Source of the DNA: Apoda limacodes
Lineage: Eukaryota > Arthropoda > Insecta > Lepidoptera > Limacodidae
Reading direction: 5' to 3'
NCBI GenBank assembly: GCA_946406115.1
Contig: OX291546.1
Coordinates: forward strand, 14,811,019-14,875,018
DNA length: 64,000 nucleotides
The position numbers were made by a program, and so were the translations under genes. The first letter of the stretch is position 1; the number at the start of each line of letters is the position of its first letter. Of this stretch, positions 48,281 to 57,689 are shown one piece after another. Under the pieces are notes generated by a model. That model did no database searches. It saw nothing but the letters and a program-made list of their open reading frames with translations, and was not told the origin of the DNA.

Positions 48281-48630
48281 ATTACTCAAATGTCACATTG
48301 ACTGAGTTGTTTAATTCTACAAATACTATCAAACTGTATATAAATTTACTAATAAATTATGTAAAAGTTTGATATAGTCATTCATTTATCTAAATAACAC
48401 TTAAATTACAACTCTAAATCTAAATTCAAATTTTAATAATTTGGTACACAAGGTCTAAAAGTGCCCATCACACTTGCTGCATTACCTCTCTGTATTAAAT
48501 GCGTTGAGTGAGATAAAAACTGACCAGAGGGTCATCACTCTTTTCCCTGAGACGGCAACTAAGATCACAACATGAGTCACAACATGTTATAGATTATTAC
48601 ATGAGTTATATACGTTTTAAGAACACACCT
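48281..48630. other. Unassigned AT-rich interval
   Basis: Nothing recognised between the fold-back element and the piggyBac element. Confidence 0.5.
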
Positions 48631-48798
48631 TTAACCCCTTCGTTCCTGATGTTCTACTAAACGGACATTGTTTAAGGATTCGTGTAACATGAAACGTCGT
48701 AAATAAAAACTTATCTAAGATTGTTGTTTTAATCAAAACACAATCGGTCTGTATGTGTGTAGATCATAATATTCAGTCAAGTATTGACATTCGTCATG

Positions 48799-50080
48799 GC
48801 TGAGTGCAAGGGAGGTAAGTCTTCAGTTTTATTTTAGTTTTTTTCTTATTATTTGATATATTACAAAATACACCACAAAACGTAGTTCGTGTGGGTAGTG
48901 ATAATGTGTATCCAAACGAAACCCCAATGGTTATTGATTATATTAATGAAGAAGAAATTCAAGAAAAACCTGAACATGCTGAATCAAGCAATAAAAAATC
49001 AATTAAGCCTCAATATGATATGACATGAAGAAAAGGTTTACACTCAATTTGCCTGGTCAGCTCCACTGCCTTCTGAAATATTGCTATATATTTCAGAAGG
49101 CAGTGGAGCTTGCACCAATTGAATATTTTTCAAAATACAAAAAAAATCTTCAGGTGATGTTAATGTTTTGAATAATAGCCCGTAATTTCAAGCTCTGTAC
49201 TCATTTAGAAATAAAAACATTTTTAGGACTTCATATCGTAATGGGAAATCGGAAATTTTCACGTATCCGTTTATTTTGGGTCTCTAGTTTAGGTAAAAAA
49301 CTATTTTTTGATATGTCTAGAGATCAGTTTCTTCAACTGAGAAATAATTTAAGAGGGTATACCGACCAAGTTACAAAGAGTACCAAAGATCTAGTTGTCA
49401 TAAAGTGGATAAACAACAAGGATGAAGTTCTTGCTTCAAATTTTGTTGGAATAGGCGAACAAGATAAGGTAAGAAGGTGGAAAAAATGCAATATATCACA
49501 ATTCCTCGCCCTAAACTTGTGCGTTTGTATAACAACGGAATGGGTGGCGTACAGAAACGATCACCTTATATGTTTGTGCAGCATCTTCATCAGATAAAAA
49601 AAAAGGACATTTCGGATGATATTCCAAGCCATCGACTTGGCACTAAGTATTAGTTGGCTGGAATATCAAGAAGACTGCAAAACCTGCATCATTTAAAAAA
49701 AAGGAGGTTCTAGACCTGTTGCACTTCAGACAGCGAGCTGCTGATGCTCTCATAAAAACGGGACAGCCTCTAATTGCTAGAAAACGAGGACGTCCTTCCT
49801 CTGGTCCTAGTAGTCCGGTAAATACTCCAACCTGTACCTACACCGAAACGACGTCCTGCGGTGCCTAAATTAGGACCGCAAATGAAATTCAATATGATAC
49901 GGTAGATCATTTGCCTGAGTACGATAAAAAAAAGAAGCAAAAAGATGTAAGAAGTCAGAATGCAAAGTAAAAACACATGTGTACTGTTTGAAGTGTGAAA
50001 TACATTTGTGTTTTACTGCTGAGCGATTTTGTTTTCGCGAATTCCATGAAAACCATATTTATATTTTATTTAACAAATAA
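48799..50080 (+). pseudogene. piggyBac transposase, degenerate
   Basis: Recognisable blocks: FLGLHIVMGNRKFSRIRLFW (about 49225), STKDLVVIKWINNKDEVLAS and NFVGIGEQDKVRRW (49380-49480), then in another frame IPRPKLVRLYNNGMGGV (about 49505) and a downstream IFQAIDLALSISWLEYQEDC-like segment. The C-terminus keeps the cysteine-rich finger CKVKTHVYCLKCEIHLCF (about 49965-50015). Frameshifts and stops disable it. The first ATG (48799) is followed after 19 nt by GTAAGT, so the intact ancestor may have had a short first exon. Confidence 0.85.
49059..49110. repeat. Perfect 22-bp hairpin in the piggyBac relic
   Basis: 49059-49080 and 49089-49110 are exact reverse complements (AGCTCCACTGCCTTCTGAAA...) around an 8-nt loop. 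Confidence 0.92.
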
Positions 50081-50283
50081 AAATCAGCATTACTTACTTT
50101 TTTAAAATCATGATTAAGTAAAATATTATATTTTGAGGTAGGTAGTTGAATATTGTAGGTATGTCATACAACAGAGAAGGCCTGGTGTCCATGTCCATGT
50201 GAAAAAGACATAATTTTTCATACTAAAATCATTAATTGTTTCTTTTTTGATGCGTTATATAAATTCAGGTTCGAAGGGGTTAA

Positions 50284-51501
50284 TTGATTTCCGGAACCAA
50301 CTCAACAGAATAATACTTTTCTTATACGCAAACTTGCGTAGGGATATTCCTATTTTATACGCACTATAAAAACATATTCTATGCTAGTGGTACCGTATAT
50401 GTTTCAAATGTTTATTATACGGGTAAAATCTACATAGCTTGGTAAGCAAATAAAATGGTGATAAAAAGTATGAAAATCATGAAAAGGGTTGAAAGACACC
50501 CATCCCGGACAAGATATTTTGCACAATGGTTCGAGTCTAAAATGGTCCTTTCACCAAATTTAAAAAATTGTAGTTTTATTTTCTAGTCAGCTCGCCACTT
50601 CATAAAGTTATACTGTACATATTTAAGTGTCTTTCCTTCGAAACTTCTGGCAAAAGATTTTCGATAAGTGTAGTTGCCTCGCCTTTTACCGAATATGGGG
50701 TCGACATTTCAGAATTGCTTGAATTTACTTTTTAACACATTTCAAAAAGAAGGTTATCAATTCGACCCGTATGTTTGTAATTTTGTCAGAATTCCACAGT
50801 TTTTGTATATTTTAGTCTATACTAGCTTATAAACATGTGTGCCAAATTCGATAAGTGTATGTATGTTTGTCCGTGCATATCTCTAAAACTATGTCTGATT
50901 GCAAAAAATCTTTTTAAGTTGGACTAGGTATAGCCCAAACTTAGGGAACAGTGCACAGAATTCTTTGCAAAAACCTTAAAAAAAAAAACAGTGAAAAGGG
51001 GTTAGTTTTTGTCATCGAACAAAAGTTAATAAATCGTGTTTTCACGTTTTCCAGTTTTGAACCATATCCCGAAGAACACAGTGATTAAATTTAAGTCGGA
51101 TATGCTCAGCGGATCCGGACAAAGGTTTCGAAAATATTTTTTTTTATGTAATATAGCCTCTTAACTCTTAACCTCTTACAATTTTATTTCCGTCATTGTA
51201 TTCAAGTTTTCCATCACTATTCCCTAACATTCCTGCTGCAGAACGAATGGAGAAAGGATGGAGACTAGATATTTATTGAATTTTTATATAAAACTGTACA
51301 AATTGTTGAAATAAATATGATACAAGCAAAAGACTCAGAGCTGTATTCACATTTTTATTATTTGCGTTTTTAGTATTTGTGCATAATTTATAAGAAATAT
51401 AATATCCCTTACAATCCTAAACAATAACATTTCGTGTGATATTTGTGTTTTCGCGGGATATTTTACGAAATATATATATAATTATAATTACGGTATAATT
51501 G
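50284..51501. other. 3' flank of the minus-strand serpin locus
   Basis: AT-rich with no coding frame. On the minus strand AATAAA occurs near 51350, about 150 bp after the terminal-exon stop, a candidate polyadenylation signal. Confidence 0.5.
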
Positions 51502-51620
51502 TTACTGAGTACCACGATGAGTCACTAAAAAGAAAGGAATGCGGTTGATCAAAATAATAGCCAGGAATGGGTGGTCCGCGACGAATCGAGGTGGCCTGGA
51601 CAAGAACCTTTCGACGAAGC
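51502..51620 (-). CDS. Terminal RCL exon of the second serpin (P1 Leu)
   Basis: On the minus strand TTTATTTCAG ends at 51621, then the exon completes the split Gly codon and encodes [20 protein letters not shown], then [19 protein letters not shown] and stop TAA at 51504-51502. Phase matches the exon ending at 55042. The predicted P1-P1' is Leu-Ser, suggesting chymotrypsin-like targets. It is 39 residues, shorter than all plus-strand versions. No other minus-strand FVADHPF-type exon was found between 43.5 and 55 kb. Confidence 0.9.
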
Positions 51621-54600
51621 CTGAAATAAAATGAACGAAAATATACTAGAGTCGGTATAAAGAGTGTGTCATGTTTTAGCTATGTATTGGGTTAGGTATG
51701 TAAATAACTTTTTATCATATCTATTCAAAAAGAGCTGGTTGGTTCCTCTTTTGTGCAACTTTAATCCCTAGGGACGCAAAGTGATTTCAATTTGGAATGT
51801 GGATATTGTTAGTAAATGTTCCAATCACCAAAGAGATCGATCAAGAACATTGTATGTGTATAAAAAGTAGCTAGCTGTATAATAAAACTGACAGGCCGCG
51901 CGCGGACCACATAAAAAAAAGTTTGTGGAAAAGTAAAAACCGCGTGAAATGTATTTCGCCTTTGTCATTGTTTACTCAAATTCGTAATTATGATCTTTGA
52001 TAAAAAAAATAATGCGGTTTCCTCCATTAGTAATAATGAAATAAATAAATATGCTATTCTTATAGTCTAAGATAGAGCTGCAGGATAAGTGCGCTCATCG
52101 GTTTTTTGCTAAAACCCAGATTTTTATGTATATTTATAATGAGGATACATTTATACATTCATAACGTACATTTATTAATTATATATCAAATTTAAGCTAT
52201 TTTTTTTCTATTTATTGTCATATATTGCTGGCTCTTAAGGATGATAAATATTTAAGGTAGAGTAAAAAAGAGTTAGCGCGTCACATCATTTGTCAGACGA
52301 GGATAGCGATTGCGGGCTTTGCAACGCTTTTAAGACATTGTGCATGCGTCGAATGCAAGTGTTCTCATTCTCAATTACTGGGGAGTAATAGAAACGACTT
52401 AATAAATACTCCAAAAGAAAGGTCTTCCTTTTCAAAATGACAAATTTTAAAAATTACAACAAAAAAATAATATTGAATTAATATATTTAATATTGATTTA
52501 AAAAATAAAAAAATAAAACCAAGGTTACTTATGTAAAAGAAAATTTTATTGTGAAAGTCCTGATAGAAAATATTATTTGATTTTATTCAAGTATTTAATC
52601 GCCTGTTATATATTTATTAAACATTAAAGCAAATTCAAAATTTTAAAAATGCATTTTATACTTCTGTAACTCTCATTTATAAATCTGAATCATCAGAGCT
52701 TTCAGTTACACTAAAATCGGAGCTATTACTTTCATCGCTACAAATATCAGAAACGTTATCATTATCGGAAGATTTGTTCATGGAATCACACAGCACACTC
52801 TTAACTTGCGTTGGAGTTGAGTCTCCCAGGAACCATGTTGGTTTTAGAAAACCATCCAGCCAGCCATTATTTTCCGCGCTGAACTTGATACAGACCAGCT
52901 CAGTGGCATTTAACCACATCGATTTAACAAAGATTGTACGCAACAATGTTTGCTTTAAAGATTTTCAGCACGATGAAATGTGCGTTGAGTCCAAACCTTT
53001 AATTCTTTTCATAAATTTTTCATTATTTTGTTTTGAAGTGTAAATTTTGTTTAATAATAAAAATCTTACGGCATTTACACTTTGATACTTTGGGAGTCCA
53101 TACATAAGGCACGTACACTGGACTGAATAAATTTTGGTTTCATTAAAGATGTTAGTAGGATTCGTCAAAGTCGCAAAAACTTGTTGAATATCTGGGTGCT
53201 TAATAAATACATTCAAGAGCCGAAGTTTCCCTTTGTTGAAAAATGCAGCCGTATAGTCGCAACCCGTGTAGGCGTGAAAAGCGGTAAGAGTAAGACATAA
53301 AGTCGGGCCTAATTTTATTAATATTAGAACTACAATATTTTTTAGACACTTTGAATGATCAAAATCATTAGTAGATTCTATTGTTATAATGTGTCATGTT
53401 ATTTATATTTTTTTACGACGAAACAATAACATTAGCGAGCACTTTTTGAACGATGCATTATCAAAGTCGAGTACATTGCTTTTTTTGTTACACAGAAAAC
53501 AGACCTAAATCTACATCGATTTTATTTAACGTTAATTAATTTAATAATTTTTAGATGCACAAATAAAACAACAAAGCAAATATAAAACTTTGTGTATTAC
53601 GAACTCCAAAACAGCGTGGTTTTTGTTAGAATAAAAATGCCGCATCTGTTCAGTTGAGAACATTAACATTTGACGCATGCGCAATGGAATAAAAGCGTCG
53701 CAAAGCCTGCAATCGCTATCCTCGGCTGACAAATGATGTTACGCGCTAACAATCTTTCACTCTACCTTAAATATTAGTATAACAGCCAGCGACCCTTATT
53801 TGCGGCCGGATTTAATGAGGCAACCATGTATGATAATCAATAAAAAAAAATTAGCTTTAATTTGATATATAATTAATAAATGTACGTTACGAACGTATAA
53901 ATGTATCGAAATAATACCTGTTTACACCTGGCTGCGAAGAGGTGCGGCCAGGTGCGCAACGGCAACCGTGATTTTTTAGAATCTTTATATAAATTGTCGT
54001 GATGTAGACGAGATTTTATTTAAAAAACAATTGAACGAAATTTTTTCCTAACAATAAATTAAAAATAATTTAATTAAAACTACTAGCGGCCAAATTTTGA
54101 TAGGCAACTTGGTAGATATATATGCGCCTAATTATAAAATTTGGGTTTTAGCAAAAAACCGATGAGCGCACTTATCCTGCAGCCGGATCTTTACTTTTAT
54201 TTGGATTCCTTATGATACAATCTACTATTATGTTTCGATGGTGATCAAAAGGCTGAGTCAGTTTAAATGAAGTATCATTCTCATGCTCATTTTACAAAAA
54301 GTCCAAAACACAAGCTTACTATGGTATAGTTTAAAAGTTTTGTCAGCATTTATGATTGTAAATTTGTCGAACCGATAATCGATGGGGAAAAAAGATATTT
54401 GAGTGGCAACCACGGTTTGGAAGATGCAGCACGGACAGACGACCTGGTTAGAGCTGCAGGAAGTTGATGGTTGATCTGCGACTCAGGACCGGCCGTTGTG
54501 GAGACATATGGGGGAGGCCTACGTTGAGCAGTGGACTTTTTCCGGCTGAAATGATGACGACGAATTTCCAATGTTACGCGAAGCTGTGCTTCAATTTGAA

Positions 54601-57110
54601 AGTTATATATAGTTATATATATAGTTATTAGTCACAGAAAAATGAACTACAATCGAAATATCAGCTCAGCACACATAAAGCAAATGCCGCCATCCAGGTA
54701 GGTAGTTAGTTATTGAGATACCTATTAGTGCCGCGAATCTGCCCTGAGTACAAATACGTGCCGTCTTCCTCAATGCAAAAACAAAAAAATAATTTCTAAA
54801 TGAGAACTTCCTACCTTTTTTCCTTGGTTAAAAAATAGAAAAAAAAAAATAACTGCAAACATCAGTTAACTATTAAATTAAGCTTACATTTGAATAAACA
54901 CATGTTTGAAATTGAAATGAGATGAAAACTATTTTCTATAGACATTGAAAAAACAAAAACCAAACATTTTTAAGCGGACATGTGCGTTGTTCATCGTGTT
55001 TGTTGAATTATAAATTTTTGTGCGAATAACACAATACAAACCTGTCGCGGCAGCCGCCTCAGCTCCCTCTTCATTGACCTCTATAAATGCTTTCTGAACT
55101 GCTGTCGATACAAACAACTTTTCATTGTTATCCAACAATTTCGTCAAACCTGAGTTGGTGGTGTCAAATATGGATGTTACTCCAAGCTGAAATATTGTCG
55201 AAAGTAAAAAAATATATTTGTTAGTTTTTTTTTTCATTTTGTTATTTTCATTATAAGATTTTATTTAAGTACATTTAAAATAATACAATACTTATTGGCT
55301 TATGTATTGTTACTCAAATACCGGAATAATTACAAATTAGATAAGAGAGCAAAACCTGTTAAACTTCACCAATGTGCATGTGAAATCAATACCGGTCGTA
55401 AGGTATACTGTGTTAAACGTTTTTACATAAAATTTGCAAAACTCAAAGGGAATACCTTTGGTAACAAGTGTAATAAGTTAATTTGTGTTTCAACTTTGAA
55501 CTTAGGTAGAGTAAGCTGTACTTTGCGAGAGTACATCTTGCCAAGTTCACCCATGAGGTCGTAGCCATTAGCTAATTTTTGCAACACACCATCCAGTCCT
55601 TCCGTTTCATCGGGCAGCACGATTAGCATACTTGCTTGTTCGCCTTCGTAAAACATCTCCAATAACTGTAAAATATAAATAAAGAACACAATTTCCCCAT
55701 TACGTTGGTTGCACGCAGTAACGACTAGCCTGAAAACAAACTCTTCCCTCTCTCGATCAAGTAAGTAGTAAGAAGTGTAACGGAAATTGAGCTTGAGAAA
55801 CAAAACCAAAAAATATGTCCAAGCCCGATATCGTTGAAATTTGGTGTTTGTTAGGACTTCTTTGTAAGTATTTTATGAATAAAATATAACTTACACAATA
55901 TGTATCAGTTTATGCTTTAACAATTTTATTCTAACTAAAGTATAGTCTAATAAAAATGTCAAAAATAGATTTAGCTAACACCTGTCACCAATGAACTTAT
56001 CATTCATTCACAGAACGTGCGTCTGCTTTCCCAGGCATTATTGGCGTTATCTTCATCATACCTCATCCCAATTAATATTTTGATCGGGGTGAGGTATGAC
56101 GGGGGTAACTATGGTTATGTAATTTTCTTTATAAAATCATGGATGTTTCGTCCTAATGACGCAAAGCGTTCTTGAAGCGCATTGCAGATAGCAACGGGCG
56201 GGACGAAACAATGGACATTTTGCCCACATTTTATACCTTGGCTTGTAAGTGTTGACTTTCTTTGTACTTGTAATTAGTTTCCTTGTACATCATGGGTACA
56301 TCAATAGTTACATCATTTTTAACAAAGAACGGTTGATTAGTAGTTAATTGTGGATTAAACTTTTTTGTCCAGGATCCCTGCAAAGCAAAAAGTTTTGTGT
56401 CAACGAAAAGTGATTATTTTTATATTCTTAATAAAAACATATGTAACTTACTATTAACTTATTATTACTTAGGTAACTTTACCTTAAAGTAAATAGCATT
56501 GACTATCACCAAACGACTGTCAGAATTAAATGAATCTGGTGATATTAAGTTCTTGATTTTGTTGTTTGTTTTGCTTTCCACCTGTAAATTAGTTCGTAGA
56601 AGGTTCAAAACGAAAAGCATACTATATAGAATATAGAATTTACAAATCTATATTGCAATCTTTCTAAAATTATGAATGCGAATGTAAGTAGGTATAACAG
56701 TTCATATACTTCGTGGATAGAATAATAATATGTTCTTTAAACAAAATATCTAGGTATCAAAAAAATAACATTCAATTTTGATTGTAATTGAAATTAATAT
56801 TATAATGAATTTAATGTACACAGCTGAGTCAAGTTAATTGTCAGTTTTCCACTAAAAATGTGCTTTCTAGGCAAAGTAATTTTTTTTTTTTTTTTAATTT
56901 TTACCCATTTTTTAATAAAATGAGCAGCCTCAGCACTTTTGTTGAAATCAATCGTTTCGAGGTCAGCGTCAAACACTTTGACGGCATCATCTTTGAGCGT
57001 CGGGAAAATTTGGTAATTACCGTTTTTATATACACCTTGTTGGCAATATTTAGAGTGACACCCTTCACAACCTTTAACTTTAAAGACATCGAGGAAAACG
57101 ATGACCGGAT
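51502..57110 (-). CDS. Second serpin locus, 5'-incomplete, convergent with the first
   Basis: Coding segments in transcription order are 57110-56905, 56581-56483, 56377-56237, 55665-55456, 55186-55042 and 51620-51502, equivalent to exons 4-8 plus one terminal exon of the plus-strand gene. Lengths of exons 5-8 are identical (99, 141, 210 and 145 nt), and all GT-AG sites are kept. Protein identity looks high ([36 protein letters not shown]). The exon 4 equivalent is 206 instead of 207 nt, a one-base loss in a T run at 57023-57027. Exons for the first 64 residues were not found before 64000. Instead, retroelement sequence begins at 57236. It is a recent inverted paralogue, either a pseudogene or a gene whose start lies outside the window. 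Confidence 0.85.
52078..54182 (-). mobile_element. DNA transposon with long terminal inverted repeats
   Basis: The outer 41 bp are perfectly inverted: CTGCAGGATAAGTGCGCTCA... at 52078-52118 and its complement at 54142-54182. Inversion continues inward (CATTTATTAATTATATATCA; GAGTTAGCGCGTCACATCAT; AGGATAGCGATTGCGGGCTT) to about 52380 and 53650, with roughly 220 extra bases in the right arm (about 53925-54141). The core encodes a partial protein on the minus strand. The superfamily is not identified, and no clear target duplication was seen. Confidence 0.85.
52677..53340 (-). CDS. Transposon-associated protein, partial
   Basis: Continuous minus-strand frame containing [90 protein letters not shown] and an acidic Ser/Asp-rich tail ending SDDSDL. 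I recognise these as a pattern shared by many uncharacterised, repetitive proteins of arthropods and other animals, but cannot name the family or its function. The N-terminal part is missing. Confidence 0.6.
54183..55041. other. Intron segment of the second serpin with RTE remnant
   Basis: Around 54420-54570 the plus strand reads TDDLVRAAG and a decayed end with GAGCAGTGGACTTTTTCCGG...ATGATGACGACG, typical of the 3' end of lepidopteran RTE-like elements. Otherwise AT-rich. Confidence 0.55.
55042..55186 (-). CDS. Second serpin: hinge exon (exon 8 equivalent)
   Basis: [20 protein letters not shown], then [19 protein letters not shown] plus one base, followed by GTTTGT. 145 nt, identical in length and phase to 11581-11725. 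The hinge [10 protein letters not shown] is unchanged, so an inhibitory fold is retained. Confidence 0.93.
55456..55665 (-). CDS. Second serpin: sheet B exon (exon 7 equivalent)
   Basis: [20 protein letters not shown] to [13 protein letters not shown], 210 nt with TTTTACAG and GTATTC sites. It keeps LPKFKVET and shows no stop or indel. Confidence 0.93.
56237..56377 (-). CDS. Second serpin: exon 6 equivalent
   Basis: [20 protein letters not shown], then [20 protein letters not shown] and Lys. 141 nt, same as 5299-5439, with a TTTGCAG acceptor and GTATAA donor. Open throughout. Confidence 0.92.
56483..56581 (-). CDS. Second serpin: exon 5 equivalent
   Basis: [20 protein letters not shown], then [13 protein letters not shown]. 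99 nt, same as 5090-5188, with TTTACAG and GTAAAG sites. Confidence 0.92.
56905..57110 (-). pseudogene. Second serpin: exon 4 equivalent with 1-base frameshift
   Basis: Starts [20 protein letters not shown] and NIANKVYIK, then the frame is lost in a T5 run (57023-57027 on the plus strand) and resumes in another frame as [20 protein letters not shown] and [20 protein letters not shown]. Splice sites GTACAG and GTAAAA are kept. 206 nt against 207 in the plus-strand gene. It is either a real inactivating deletion or an assembly/homopolymer error. Confidence 0.88.
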
Positions 57111-57235
57111 CTGTACAAATCATAGCATTAAAAATGTGCCTACAATAGGTGCTAACATTATACTGTTTACCAAAAGTCACTGAGTTAGGTTAACCATTCA
57201 CAGGTTTCAACAGCTGTCATAAATGCCGACCTGCG

Positions 57236-57395
57236 GTTTTTATTTGTTATTTGTTATTTTTCTTATTTCAATATAAGGTGGCTTGGTAGAGATCGCTTTA
57301 GCGATAACGCCGCCAATTTGTACAATTTCAAAATTGATCTTAATATTTTTATGTTTTTAATGCTGTGTCCAATAAAGTGTATTTATTCATTCATG
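57236..57395 (+). mobile_element. Non-LTR 3' UTR fragment
   Basis: GGTAGAGATCGCTTTAGCGA...GCCGCCAATTTGTAC and the terminal AATAAAGTGTATTTATTCAT match in style the 3' end of the element at 20.7-21.5 kb. It lies immediately before the first surviving exon of the second serpin. Confidence 0.6.
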
Positions 57396-57689
57396 TAGGG
57401 GACAGTTGTATAAAACCGTGTGTGCTGGTCATACCGGGAACCTCAATTTCTATAAATCAACTAGCTGCACTATTATTTTCATAATGAATTACGTATGACT
57501 ACCTATGACAGGCTTAGTACCGGCTCAGTGTGGTTTTTTTGCTTTGAGCATCGATGTTTGTATTTATTTAGGCTGCTCTAAATCAAATTTAAGTTTACAG
57601 GTCCTTTATTAAAGAGTATTTCAAAGATTAAGCATAGTTTGAGAAACATTTTAACGGCTTTGTTAATCGTTTATAATGAGTAGAACCTG

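Larger units (their letters stand above)
48635..50279 (+). mobile_element. piggyBac-type transposon with TTAA target duplication
   Basis: Flanked by TTAA at 48631-48634 and 50280-50283. The ends are inverted: CCCCTTCGTTCCTGA on the left, and on the right the complement of CCCCTTCGAACCTGA. The interior encodes a broken piggyBac transposase. Target duplication, end sequence and protein agree, so the boundaries are firm. Confidence 0.92.
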
